From NCBI GenBank assembly GCA_039619475.1, contig CM077115.1, positions 66,780,864 to 66,844,863 of the forward strand: a stretch of 64,000 bases of DNA, read 5' to 3'. This document shows positions 1-11,889 of this stretch, piece by piece. The first letter of the stretch is position 1; each line of letters starts with the position of its first letter. A program made the position numbers and the translations under genes. A model generated the notes under the pieces. That model was not told the DNA's origin and did not search any database. It saw nothing but the letters and a program-made list of their open reading frames with translations. The DNA is from Icerya purchasi. Taxonomy: Eukaryota > Arthropoda > Insecta > Hemiptera > Monophlebidae.

Positions 1-51
1 AGCTGCATGATTGAACTATCTAGGTGCGAGGTATTCGGACGCAGTTTGTTA

Positions 52-1015
52 TTATTCTTTGCACCACTCCTTCAGCCATTTCACTACCTCCTTTTTCCGC
101 ACACCTATACTGTTTTCGTTTATAATGTGATTGGGAATATTACTCATTAATTTAATTAAAACCGAATATCATCGTATGTTATCAATTCGTATATTTACCC
201 CTCTAGGGTATATGTAATATATTCTTATTTTGATTTCTTGTTATTCGAGTTTTTGGCCTGGTTGGTAACATTATGTTATTGATATTACATTCGAGTAACC
301 TGTAATAGTAGTAGTACATCTTTGGTGACATTTCATCATTTTCCCTCCACCATGTTGATCCGGGGAGTCATTTCGCCTCCAGTAGTGTAGTATAATTTTA
401 AGACACCTTTTTTGATTTTTACCTATTTTATTGATTTACGTTTTCTTAGCCTCTCCCCATATTTGGATTCCATATAGAATTCTAGACATAATTATTGCAT
501 TGTAGTATATACGTAGTGTTTTATATGAAAGTACCTGCTTTAATTTGTATAGAGCTGGAATTGTCTGTCTTATTTTTGAATTTAAGACTTGAACGTGTTT
601 TTTCCAGCTCAAGGATTTATCGATATATATATATATATATATTCCTAAATATTTAAAGTCTTTTACGTTTTCAAGAGGTGGACATAAACATGTGGGTGAA
701 ATATTCGTTTTATAGAGTTCGTGTAAGCATTCGTTATTATGAAGTATGATTCGCGGGTCGCGATCCTTGTGTTTACTACTGTTTCGGATATGAATCAATT
801 TAGATTTATTTATATTTACACATAACCTCCTATCATGTGCCCATTTACTAAAATTATCTATATCCTGTTGCAGTAATTTTTCCGCCACTTCTATCTTTTT
901 ATTTTCAATTAACAGCGCAATGTCATCAGAAAAAACATATACCTTCGCATTTTTTATGTGCCTGTATAATGAGTTAGTGTACATATATTAGAAATAGGAT
1001 AACCGCTGCAGTGTA
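52..1015 (-). pseudogene. LINE reverse transcriptase relic (Jockey/CR1-like), 5'-truncated
   Basis: This is the 3' part of a non-LTR retrotransposon ORF2, read right to left. A frame near 1000 gives LFLIYV, the usual segment before the catalytic box. After a frameshift, 984-436 carries the motif VFSDDIALL (the YxDD box with both aspartates kept), then KYLGI, KHVQVL and ILYGIQIWG, in the order expected for the RT palm and thumb. An in-frame TAA at 436-438 interrupts it. The next frame gives KRCLKIIL, and after more frameshifts the C-terminal signature IPNHI...VRKKEVVKWLKEWCKE ends at a stop near 52-54, the likely native stop. The element is dead: several stops and frameshifts, and no endonuclease part. 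The RT identity is clear; the clade is an inference. Confidence 0.85.
623..642. repeat. (AT)n inside LINE RT
   Basis: An uninterrupted AT dinucleotide run of about 20 bases sits inside the relic RT frame. It encodes IYIYIYI between KYLG and DKSLSW, where related RTs have only one or two residues. It is an expansion within former coding sequence that left the frame open. Confidence 0.9.
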
Positions 1016-1029
1016 TATAGTGGTGTAAT

Positions 1030-2780
1030 ATCTTTTTTAGATTTATCGCTGGCGGCGGCGAACATTGCCTCGATAAAATAGAATACGCAAGGATAGCCAA
1101 AAGGCGAGAGTTGGGCCCTCTCTTTCCCGCAAAAAATAAAAAAAAACGATTAAAAGAAATGTAGTTGTGCTCAGAATATTATCTGTATATTTAGAGTGAG
1201 AAGTTTATTTTCGTCCATTTCTATTAGCCCTATTTTCTTTAAATAAAGCCTTTATAAAATGTCTCTTTGCACGAAAATCGGGAAATAACACTACTGTTTC
1301 TCTTTGTCGTTGACTAGCCGCCCGATTCGTTAAGACCCGGGAAGTCTTGATGGTCATTGCAAAAACGTAGTAATTAACGAATTTAGGTTTTTTTTACTTT
1401 TTTTTTCTTTTGTAGAGATACGTACGTCATTCTCGATTTCATCTTATCAGTTTATAATTATCAAACATACTAAGAAGGGTCATTTCATTAGAAAAAAACA
1501 AACAAAAAAGGAAAAAAATTTCCGACCTCAAAGGTTCCCGCTAAAGATACAATATGAGCGAGGGTTTCGATTGAAAATTTAAAATGCTCTAAAATTCCCC
1601 AATCATGGCCGGCTATACGCACATTCGACCGGTAAAATAATTTATTCGAAGTCGCGGGGTAAGCTTAATTATTTCGGCTGAAGAAGTTAAGTCCGGAGCG
1701 CGCGGTTTTATCGTTAGTACTGATTTACAAGCTGGCGAGTGAAAAGTGAAGCTGAAATTGTCCGAGAAAATGGCTTTCGAGTAATTCAGACATGGCCGAG
1801 AAATAAGCCGACACGATTTCCCGTACACGTGAATATATCAATATACTCTTATCATCGTCGTGTCTGGCAGAGATTAACTAGCGAATTCAGCCGACGGCCG
1901 TTTCGAGTAAATATGTTTAAATAATGAGCAGCGTGGTCGGGACAACAATGAAATTAACATATACAATAGCCGAAAGCTGTTCGGAACGCACAGAGAAAAA
2001 GAAGCAAAATGACAACAACGCGCGGAGACTTTCGAAGAGAGTAGAAATGGAAAGGAATAATAAGGAAAAAAGTTACTTAGAAAAGCAACTACCGCGTATT
2101 TTTGATTTGTTTTTCTTTCGGAGATTTTCTCTTCTTTCTTTTTTATGATATTTCAGCTTCTTTTATTTTCGTTTCTTCTTTGTTCCGCGCCGACCAAGAC
2201 GTGATGGCCGGCAGCCAATGATCGCGTCTCGGTTCCTTACGTTGCAGCACCAGAGAGTCGTGGCGCGTTTACGGCTGCGTTTCGTAGGCAACATGAAAGA
2301 AGCCTCACACACGTATCTTGCCAATCATCATGCTCCCTCGGAGGAATTAAAACGAACTCTAAGACGTTTTTTTATTGGTCACGCGTGTATGTACCGACTT
2401 TTTTTCGTTTCTTTTTCGATTTTAATTTCTGCCAATGGAGTGTACTTTTCTTACTGGTTCCTCCGACAGAGTGTCCAGTGTGCCTTCTCATCTGTTGCAG
2501 TAGGCAGTGTTCCGAATCCCGTACTAAAAACGTGTCTAGACTGGAACCCGGAACAAGTTTAATTGAAGTAAAAAGCGAAAAATCGGCGAACTATCATTCA
2601 GACTGATGTTATAATTGACACGACGGCGCAAGTAGCACGAAATCAGGTCCGCACGAAATCCCGTCCCTTAATAAGGAACTCGTTGAAAGAAAAACGCCCT
2701 TGTCGCTGCGAAGCTCCTGCAGACAAATTTTACGCTTTCTAACCGTCCGAGATCCCGACGTCTCGACATTACGACGAATA
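1030..2780. other. No recognisable gene; locally GC-richer stretch
   Basis: I see no conserved domain, exon chain or repeat here. The part from about 1600 to 2700 is richer in G+C and CpG than its surroundings and has several short overlapping open frames on both strands, including one of 114 codons at 2218-2562. None resembles a known family. Confidence 0.4.
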
Positions 2781-2786
2781 TCAAAA

Positions 2787-2789
<3 letters not shown>

Positions 2790-2824
<35 letters not shown>

Positions 2825-2863
2825 GTATATATATATATATATTATATATATATATATATATAT
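2790..2863. repeat. Interrupted (AT)n microsatellite
   Basis: About 74 bases of alternating A and T with single C, G and A interruptions. It is followed downstream by T-rich simple sequence near 3009-3031. Confidence 0.9.
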
Positions 2864-3253
2864 GTATGCTGGGTTTAGTTATAATACTAGGGGTAGTAAA
2901 TTCGAAATACTACCTGAATAAAATAAATATATTTTTCGTTAAATATGTGAAATTATGAACACGATAACTTATAAAGTTGAATATTAAATTAAATATTCTA
3001 GTTTAACTTTTTTTTTTTTTGTTTTTTTTTTCATTAACGTGAAAAATAAAATAAAAATATAGTAATACAGAAATACCGTTGCTAAATGGATAATACGACT
3101 GAAGTATGGTTCATTTCGTGTTGGACGCATATTTTTTCTTTAAGTATTCAGCGATCTGAGTTGTTTCGTCTGTGATTTTGAGCGATCATGTCCTCTCTCC
3201 GATGATGGTAATAACTAATAACATAATAACAGTAGACAATAGTGCCTCGAATG

Positions 3254-3600
3254 TCATTGCCTCATTCGCTTTTGTCTTTTTTTTTTAATTCTTATCTTTT
3301 CAAATACTTCACTATTCCCCCTGGATTTACATAGCCTGTTTATGGTTTTCCGGATTCGCCGTGGCAAATTACTTCCGAAACGTAAACATTCTTTTATAAT
3401 ATTTTCGCATGATTGATCTTTCAGCCTTCCTATCCACAATTCCGTTTCTTCCGCTGTTTGTGTTAGCGGACGTGTGAAAGTTTTTTCTCAACTTTAATCC
3501 TACTTCTTGTTGATTCTTTGCCGTACATGAAATGTCTTATGTTCCTGTTTAGCTTTTTTCTACCATTGTCATCACTTCGTGCCTCGCACTTGCTATATAA
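3254..3600 (-). pseudogene. Unassigned coding-like relic
   Basis: The minus strand has an open stretch with a coding-like, basic composition (for example LWIGRLKDQSCENIIKECL at its start). It appears to continue upstream through a one-base slip in an A-run into NRNIRHFMYGKESTRS. It ends at a TGA near 3254. I do not recognise a family. It lies downstream of the LINE RT relic on the same strand, so it may be a decayed transposon ORF. Chance open sequence is also possible. Confidence 0.2.
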
Positions 3601-3832
3601 TATTCGTGCAACTTTGAACGGGTTTTCGCTTTAAATATCCCCTAAAATGATTTTGTTATTTCATTTAGCGCCATGCCTACCTTTTTGGAATGCAATTTTG
3701 CCATGCCGGCATACTTGCCTGCCGAGTGATATTTTCGGTAAGGTCTGCGTACCTCAACCGAGAATCAATTTCCGCTGCGAAGACTATTCCTCGTGCTAAT
3801 TTCCCTTTTGGATATTTGCACAAGTAGTTTTT

Positions 3833-4040
3833 TAACGCCCTATCTAATTTGGCACCTAAGTATTTTTAACGCCCTATCTAATTTGGCACCTAAGTATTTT
3901 TAACGCCCTATCTAATTTGGCACCTAAGTATTTTTAACGCCCTATCTAATTTGGCACCTAAGTATTTTTAACGCCCTATCTAATTTGGCACCTAAGTATT
4001 TTTGACGCCCTATCTAATTTGGCACCTAAGTATTTTTAAC
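3833..4040. repeat. 34-bp minisatellite, 6 copies
   Basis: The unit begins TAACGCCCTATC and ends CACCTAAGTATTTT. Copies start at 3833, 3867, 3901, 3935, 3969 and 4003, exactly 34 bases apart, followed by a 4-base stub. Copies are identical except that the sixth begins TGACG instead of TAACG. There are no spacers. The near identity points to recent amplification or homogenisation. The array lies immediately downstream, in the transcriptional sense, of a minus-strand LINE RT relic. Confidence 0.97.
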
Positions 4041-4091
4041 ACACCGCTTTAGATTAGCTTCTTGACATTTTATTTGCAGCTTGCGTTTTCC

Positions 4092-4244
4092 TTATTTCAG
4101 GTATAAATTTAAGATAATTACTATTAGTATAATAATTAAGAATAGATTGTAACTTTGTTGATTTAAATAAACGATAATAAGACACTCACGTAGCGGGCAC
4201 ACTTTCCCTGTGAGACCAACAAAACTCATTTTAAAATTTAAAAA

Positions 4245-4282
<38 letters not shown>

Positions 4283-4965
4283 GCTGCCACATGAGTTTTC
4301 TTTGGATTCGTCTTAATTATCACTGCTCCGATGATCTTCAGCCGTCTTCTACATCAGCTTCTACTCGAACAATTTGTTTTGTATTGCAAAATCGCCAGCA
4401 TATATAAAATAATTGGTTGAATATCAGCCGATAATTATTAGTATATACATATATTGAGGTTGACGACTCCAACAACATGCTCCCTGCGAATCCCGTTATT
4501 TTGTTTCCCCATCTACTATTTTTATTTTGCGCCGTCGCATAAAGTCGTCTATCTATTAACAAGGTATAAACACTAATAATAGTTTTTGTCAATTTCAAGT
4601 CTTTAGTAAGCTGTTTTATGTAATCTTTTTAAGCACTAATCCATGATTAATCATAAGCAGCAATTAAATCTATAAAAGCTGCTCCTCTTGTTAATTTTAT
4701 ATCCGCATCTTCTAGACGCAAAAATTTGTGTAATATATAATTTTGTTTTTATAAAACCAGCCTGTTGCCCGATAGGTTTTCCATCAATTTTGATGTTTAT
4801 TCTGTTTAGTGTACCATTCTTTCGAAGATTTTATAAATATGAAGTAAAAATGATAAAGATCTAAAATTTTTACAGCATCTATACAGGTTTTTCATGGTTT
4901 TTTGGAGAGCTACCATACGTAATTTTAGCCATTCTTTTTTAGAATCCGATATGCGTTCAATTAAA
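4092..4965 (-). pseudogene. LINE reverse transcriptase core relic
   Basis: Reading from 4965 downwards, several frames join into an RT core: EWLKLRMVAL, HIYKIFERMV, LNRI...PIGQQAGF, then GAAFIDLIAAYD (palm aspartate motif), INHGLVLKKI, LTKDLKLT...DRRLYA, SRWGNKITGFAGSMLL (the GLPQGS-like turn), and FIYAGDFAIQ at the catalytic box. The second position of the YADD box has become glycine (codon at 4394-4396). At least four frameshifts are needed, so this is an old dead copy. A trinucleotide array at 4245-4282 interrupts the frame just after the catalytic box. The domain order makes the RT assignment firm; the clade is not assigned. Confidence 0.85.
4245..4282. repeat. (AAT)n microsatellite inside LINE relic
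   Basis: About 12 AAT units. On the minus strand they add a run of tyrosine, isoleucine or leucine codons to the decayed RT frame. Confidence 0.95.
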
Positions 4966-4969
4966 TATT

Positions 4970-5900
4970 ATCAGTAGTGGTATTTCTTTGTTTTACGCCA
5001 TATATGCTTAGTACATTCCATCGTTATACTATCGGTTCTAGGCATTTTCCTACATTTCAGTATTTTGTATGTATGTATCTTTTTTTAAACCATTTGAACT
5101 TACTGACAAAAAATTTTTTAAACAGATATCCGATTCTAAATACGTCCGGACTGCGGCATGCAAAGTTTAAAAACTGCACAATTATAAATAGTACTTGGGA
5201 TTTATAAAGTTCCCAATTAAGATGTTGAACTTAATAGTTATTGTTTCATAAACTCCTTTAGAGTAGTTACTGATTTTTTCTTTTTCCTATTTTCTATGTA
5301 AATAAAATCTGCCGAAAGCTGCCCTTTTTCAAAACTATCCGATCTTTGCATTGAAGTATCATTTAACATAATAGCCTCTTAACATTGCCCGTTAAATAGC
5401 AATTCCGTTAATAATGTAAATATATTTCGCTCTGGACCAAACTGGTTGAATTACTTTTCTAAATAAAATTCAAATCAAAACTGGTTGCAAGAAAAGTTCA
5501 ATATGCAATGTAACCTGTATATGCGCTAGCAGTAAAATTAATTAATCACGAATACGCGATATCTCTTTTTTAAATATATAATATGTTTGTTTATTTATGT
5601 AATAGCGTAGCATAACGGTGCGTGGAGCCTCACATTTACAGTGTGCGCATTAAATCATTATGTGTAAAATAAATATGCAACAAGATAAATACGCCAGCAC
5701 ACCTTTAAACATACTAAGAAATAACGTAATTTCACAAGCGTACCAAAACGCGCACACACATGTGCACGTAGAAGTTGAAATAATCTCAGGAAATGAAAAA
5801 AAAAAAAAGATCAAAGCAAAGAAATAAATGTACTTCCCCTTATACTCTTATGTACAAGACATAATATTCAATTACTATTTAATCTCAGTACTGTTTAATA
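4970..5900. other. No recognisable gene
   Basis: AT-rich sequence upstream, in transcript orientation, of the RT relic at 4092-4965. It may hold the badly decayed endonuclease-RT linker of that LINE, but I could not read convincing motifs. Confidence 0.3.
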
Positions 5901-5910
5901 TATAGAAAAA

Positions 5911-6156
5911 TTATCTTTTCACAGTATTAAAAAGATTCAGCCACACGTTGAAGTTCGTTCCTTTATCAGACATATCAACTTCTAATTCGTTTACTATAAG
6001 CTGAGATTTATTTTTAACGTAGTCTAAGCGGTGAATTTGTACATGTTGCTTTGTTTTTTCAAATAGCAAGTGTAATAGACGCATTTTTCTGGTCGTTAAT
6101 CTTAGAATTCGAAGATCCAGTTCTGGTGGTAAATTAGCATCTTTTATGACGACCAT
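5911..6156 (-). CDS. Unassigned 81-codon ORF, possibly LINE linker
   Basis: An ATG-started frame of 81 codons with an LPPEL motif near residue 10, a basic and leucine-rich middle, and a VWLNLFN motif near the end. The arrangement loosely resembles the region between endonuclease and RT in Jockey-type ORF2 (PPEI, basic stretch, then W..L..L). It lies on the same strand and upstream of the RT relic at 4092-4965, which fits, but the resemblance is weak. A chance ORF or an exon of an unknown gene is also possible. Confidence 0.25.
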   Translation of the reverse strand: MVVIKDANLPPELDLRILRLTTRKMRLLHLLFEKTKQHVQIHRLDYVKNKSQLIVNELEVDMSDKGTNFNVWLNLFNTVKR

Positions 6157-6159
6157 TTA

Positions 6160-8080
6160 ATAAGTTATATATAAACAAGACAACAGATTACAATGTACTT
6201 TTTTTCCTATGAAACTATATATAAACTACGCAGCTAGCTGAGGATATTAAAAAATCATTGAATTCACTGATCGTTTTTTTGAAACCTATAAAAGGACTCA
6301 AAATTGATAATGTTCAATTGCTTTTGCTCATTTCCCAATTAATTAAGTATTAAAGGCTACGGTGGTCTTATTAATTATGGGGTCCTTATTTCGATTCCGT
6401 TAACGACAACATTAGTAAAAATCATTAAAACATTATGCAAATAATCATTAACGCAGACGCAACAGTTATATATTATACACATGTATATGTAATATGAGCA
6501 AATCGTGTTTTATAATAACTTCGTAAATATATTAAAAATTAGAATAAATTAAAACCTGACCTTGGAACTTCAGCTATTACACCGTTGAAATGGGACATAA
6601 AAATTTTCGGAAACTTTTTTCATAATTTCGTTTTTTGACCGCTAACATTTCAATACACAAATTCGCATTTAAAAAGCCACCACCTTATCTAGAGTTGAAT
6701 GTTGAATTTTTTCTATATAAATCAACTGACATATATACGCTACCGCTGTACTAACGAAATCGTAACACATAGACGAGATCATCCACTACTTTGTATCGAC
6801 CTTAATACGAGAGGTGTCGCTGTGTCGATAGTTGGACGGACATCGCCCAATATTCAAAATAATTGAGCAGCCAACGTCGTAAGGCGGGAAGATACCGGTA
6901 GATCAAATTCTATAATACGTGCGTATTCCCTGCGGTTCGCGTTTTCCACAATTAATAGTTTACAGAAATACAGCAATCGTCGCTAATTCCCCTCAAAATT
7001 CAGCTTAATTCTTGTGTAGCGTAAATTCATCTCGATAGCTGAACCGGTGTTAGAAGACATCTCCAGAGTTACGATGCCATTTAAACAATGTTCGCAAAGA
7101 TCCGCGGCAAATTTTATAATGCGGTAAGGTCTGAAGTTTTTCATTAGATTTTTTTCGGCTTTAGACTATTTTTTACCATCGGTCGCGGTAAACCGGTCGA
7201 CTCACGTGATCACCGACATCGCTATTATTACTGAGCGGGGTTCGGGAATTTTACCGCTTTCTATTTAATTTTTTTCAGTTCGTTATGAATTTTCTAATTA
7301 CATTTATCTCTCAGATGTGTCGGAAAACGGACCGTGCACGACTGTGTGTAGTCTTCATTGAACAACGATTGGAAATTCTATCTCATTAGGATATACGGGA
7401 TGTAAATTGTTTTTAAGCTGGAATAATTTCTTATTCAAGGCAAGAACAGCCCTGAGGTTCAGCGCAGAACTATACGCATTATTATAATAGAGTAGTGGTT
7501 CTTCTTCAAATGAGAAAAGAATCGAGCGATGTATACCGCAACTCCAATAAATCTCTCATTTGCCAGGTGCTGGTTCATTGTGGAGCCCAGTTATCGCAGC
7601 AACGGTATGTGTTTCTGTTCTGGAAACTGTCTGGCCAACAATTAAAATAAGATAGAGCACTGTTCCGAAGACGAAATTCATCCGAATGCATCGGCGTCTT
7701 GCTCGTTTTGTCCAACACTCCATCTACCTGCTCGGCCGTCAGCGTCCGCTTCTATCCGCGCTTAATATTAATTTGAATTTTAAATTACGCGCACTGGCTT
7801 CCAGAGCTTTCCCTTGCCACTCGCCGCACCGCTGTCTTCTATCTGACAGCGCATTTTGACGCTAACCGGTAAATTTAATTCTGCGACTAGTTAAAAAGGC
7901 AATTTCCCTTTTGTCTAGAGAGTGATGATTGGAATCGTTTCAGTTCGAGCTCGCTGTGCTAGTCGTTTCCTTCATAAATTTCTTTTGATTGACAGATTAC
8001 GTTTGAAGAATCAATCTATTCCGCCCGAAATGGCCCTTCTATCTATCATCATTTGTTTTTTTCGCCCTTCAAAGGCACTA
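6160..8080. other. No recognisable gene
   Basis: AT-rich sequence with a moderately GC-richer part around 6780-7900. I see no domain, tandem repeat or terminal repeat. Confidence 0.35.
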
Positions 8081-8081
8081 A

Positions 8082-8134
8082 TTATATATATATATATATA
8101 TATATGTTTATATATATGTATGTGTATATATATA

Positions 8135-8177
<43 letters not shown>
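8082..8177. repeat. Interrupted (AT)n microsatellite
   Basis: About 95 bases of alternating A and T broken by GT steps (ATGT and GTGT). Confidence 0.95.
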
Positions 8178-8179
<2 letters not shown>

Positions 8180-8199
8180 GGTTAAATCGATGAATTTCT

Positions 8200-9920
8200 A
8201 TTAGTATAAAATAATAGAAAAAAAAAAAACACTGAAATAACCTACTGACTGTTCGAGATTAAAGGTTTGTCCCTGAAACATGCCGGGATTCTTATATTTT
8301 CCCAAATCGTAATTGAACATTTGCGCTTCATTAATAAACGCTAATAATATTAAATAATTCAAAATAATCTCAGTTAAAGAAACTAGGAGGAGTCGGACCC
8401 CGTCAGTTTTTTGTTTTTTTCTTGCATCTCGTTTGGTAAGTACTGGCCCATTAGAGTAACAATACAACATTCGTAAGATCCAATTAATTCTATTAATTTT
8501 TTTTCCATTTTTTCGGTCCATCTCGCACCCCTTGACCACTTTACCATCAAATTAAGATATTAAAGCTGTAATATTTTCGAAGAGATCGCTGTCATGTTTT
8601 CACATAGTTGAAATAGGCTCGCCATCGTCTTATCAATAATTAGAGAAGAATTTTATAGTAGTAATTAATCGGATAAATTATTAAATTTCTGAAAATTTGG
8701 AAAACTGGTCCACGCCGAAAGTTGGATCGCAAAAAAAGAAAAAAAAAATGTTACCATTAAGATAATTGTAATTTTCGAAGTTTTTATCGCACGTAAATCC
8801 CGACTTGTAAAAAAAAAGAAAAGAAATAAATCTACATCGACTTTTTATCATTCCCGCTTTTTTTTTTTTTTTATTTATATTTATTTATTTCAAAGATACT
8901 CGAATGCATGGCCATTTGCATCTTTTATGTAATTACATATGCTAATTATTATCAAGTATTATAAAGATTTGTTAATTTTAAAAAGGAAAATAAATTATTA
9001 ATATTATTGATATCGTTACTGAAGATAATAATGTCCAAAGTTGCATTTCCAAAGCATGTTTGTCGCTGTGTAGTATACCTCGCATTCCCGCCTTATCAAT
9101 ATGCTTACGTTAATAAAATATAAAAAACGACATCGCTTACAATAAAAAAATATTTTAAAATAGACAAAAAAATTATTTGCAAATTTTAAGCTGACTATTT
9201 AAATAAATAATATCGACGCCGATACTCCACCATTCTTTTTTCCGTAACATTTCGACCCTATTTTCCGTCATCTTCGACTGGAATAAGGCTGACCAGTAGG
9301 CCAATGCGATTATTATAACCTTTTGATAATTAAAACTGGCGCTAAATATTTCCGTGATCGTGTTGAGCGAACCTGTTTTCCGAAAAAATCAAAAAATTCG
9401 CTCTTGACTAACTTTTTTCGTGCTTTATTAATTACCTGATTCATGTTCGGGAAATCAGCTATTCTCTGAAGATGGAATTGTCTGAGCGTTTTTTACATTA
9501 TCATTGTATGTGACCTCACCACAGAGTAACACCTCAAGTCTGCCGCAATTCGTATGGAAGAATCGATTTTAATTCTTTATATCATTTTTAGAAAAATAAA
9601 ATAAATGTATCGTAAGTACAATAAAAAAAGGTTTCAGATTAAATTAAAAAATTTATATAATCATTAATATTTTATGACAACGTTATTCTTACGCCGAAGA
9701 TAATATTAAAAAACCGTTATGATGTAACCGTCGTACGTTCTCTAATTGATAATATTTTCCTTCGTCGCCCTAAGCAAATTGATTTATTACGGATATCTGG
9801 ATAGTCCAGGGTTGAATAACTTGGCGGGATTGCTACGCTTAGCTTCTTCCTTGCCGAGGAGATTTCTTACCGTTTTTGAGTCCCACATCACTTTTCTCTC
9901 TGCAACTGATCTAAATTAAG
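8200..9920. other. No recognisable gene
   Basis: AT-rich DNA with homopolymer A and T runs. A 112-codon minus-strand frame at 8201-8539 has no recognisable domain and I treat it as chance. Confidence 0.35.
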
Positions 9921-9924
9921 ATTT

Positions 9925-10090
9925 AACTATTATTTCTCTTCATTCTCAAATCCTGATATCCATTCAACCGGGGGTTGTCATCCTTGATTATCTCAACTTT
10001 CCTCCTTTGCAATGTTCACCCCTCTCTGTAATCTGTCTTCCACGCTTCGGGCACAGTTCGCTTCATCGTTTGATTCTCACTAATATCTTA
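9925..10090. repeat. Dispersed repeat, copy A (see 36490-36650)
   Basis: A pyrimidine-rich stretch that aligns by eye with 36490-36650. Both contain TCTCTTCATTCTCAAA or its close variant, then a matching series of short blocks ending near CTGTAATCTG or CTATAATCTG. It is probably part of the pyrimidine-rich LINE family that has RNase H relics nearby at 11040 and 35360. I could not place it in a domain. Confidence 0.4.
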
Positions 10091-11039
10091 ATCGCGCGAT
10101 TTGCTAACATTTAAAAAAACGTATTGCAAGCATTGGCAGAGTTCCGAAATTTATGTCGATTATCAAAAAACATTTCTTCCGGTACTGGCGAGTGGGAGTC
10201 TTCGATTGTATAGTTTACAAACTTTAGGGAAACGCTACTTTTTTTTTTGGAGTTTTTAAACTGAAAAATAATGTTAATATCATGAAAATTTGTAATTGCG
10301 CAGATTTACAAATAAAATAAACAAAATTATCCAACTTGCCGTTCCGCCTGTATTTTTATCTGTAGTATTTTCTCATTTTTTTCCCGATAATTTCGCTGGT
10401 TAAACGCTAAAAAAGTAAACCATTAAATGTCGATCTCATTCTAAGCATCAGATTTATTATCTTTTTACTCTGTCGGGGTTTTATACGGAAGATATGTTAA
10501 CTTTTGCTCCATTTTTGGTGTTTTGCGTGACCGGGGAGAATTTTTGATTAATGGATTATTTTAACACTTCGTTATTTCAACTTTTCAATTTGATTTCGAT
10601 CTCCGACTTTGTTTTGTTTTTTTTTTTTTTCTTTTACTAAAACTTCCTAAACAATATACGGGAATAAAATCAAAATGATCGTTGAAAAAAATTCATCTTT
10701 AACATTTTTTTGACATAGCTAGACGACAGAAATTGTTCAGATAGGGTGGTTATCAGTATCATCGGTTATCAATACCGTTCCGAAATTTTTTTCCACATAC
10801 TTATAAGATACATGAGCTTCAACGTGTTAAAAAAATCGCGTGTATTCTATGGACCCTTGATACGAGCTGTGCAAAGAATGATCGATGCTTTTCATGCTCA
10901 AGGAGATCTTTGACTGAGAACATCTGCGCGCTTCGGTATGTGGCAGTAATTCAGCATTTCGCAGTCTATCAATTTCTTCTACCTCTCTCTTCGAGGCAGC
11001 TCCTCTTTCCTCATTCTTTAATTAAAGCTGAATTTCTCT

Positions 11040-11880
11040 AGTTGCTTGACACCTCTTTTCCTTCTCATCTAATGATTTTTTTTTTTTTTTTTTCGCATGG
11101 CAATAAGCCATTTAGTTTACTGATGGTTCCAAAAATAAGAACGACGCGTTTACCTTCGCCTCATATGTCCTTCAGGCTTCCTTCTATCCGTTCTACTTTC
11201 ACAGCCGAATCAATCTTCATCTTATGTGCCATCTCCTTCGTATCAACTATAAGAGAGATCAGTAAATTTCTCGTTGTCTTCGGTTCCGAAGGCGTTCTTC
11301 AATCTGCTCCTTTTTATTCCTCCAACTCGTGTTATCCCCTCAATTAGTTCCCCAATTCCAATCTGCTCTCATCTCGTTCTACTTCTACAGACTTGTTTAG
11401 GCATTCCGGCATTAAAAGCAATGATGCAGCGGACGTAACTCGTTCGGCTAGAAATTGGTCCTGGCTCGGCTATATACTGTTTCCATATCCTTTCCTATTC
11501 TCTAATCGCGTTTCTCCCAGTATCTCCAAATATAGACTGCTCCCTGTCCTTAGCCTCGGTTTCGGTCCATTTCTTCCCTCTTCGATCCACCATTGTTTCC
11601 TTAATTAGACTTCGATTTAAATTAGCTCTCTTTTCCGATTTTTCCCATCTTCTTCCCCTGATCGTCTATGATTCTTTTTCTCCTTTCATATATACAATGC
11701 AAATCATATTTTCTTTGAATGCTCCGCCTTTCCCGCTATTCTGTACTCCTAAATTTCGGCTTTGAGGCTTCCTTATGATTCTTCCTTTATTGTTTCGTTC
11801 CCATCTCGCGCGCTGTTACATTTTTTCTACTCTCCAATCGTCTCTCGGTTTAAATTCGTTATCTTACCTTTCCGTCGAAA
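11040..11880 (+). pseudogene. LINE 3' region: RNase H plus HIFFxC tail (I/R1/Jockey type)
   Basis: Plus-strand frames give, in order: TDGSK near 11121 (first RNase H aspartate), FRLPSIRSTFTAESIFIL (the TAE glutamate), KFLVVFGSEGVLQS (the SDS position, here FGS), and FRHSGIKSNDAADVTRSA near 11400 (the GHxGIxGNExAD motif). About 250 bases on, near 11697, comes NHIFFECSAF, the histidine-cysteine tail after RNase H in this LINE group, then a hydrophobic C-terminus to about 11870. Frameshifts and stops show it is dead. RNase H here cleaves the RNA of the RNA-DNA hybrid during retrotransposition. The RT core upstream is not visible. Confidence 0.75.
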
Positions 11881-11889
11881 CTGCTGAAG

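Noticed and set aside
2218..2562. 114-codon plus-strand ORF in a GC-richer patch
   Set aside because: No domain; overlapping open frames in another frame (2385-2606) show the patch is merely poor in stops.
3833..4040. 34-bp repeat considered as a CRISPR array
   Set aside because: Units are head to tail with no spacers, and the genome is eukaryotic.
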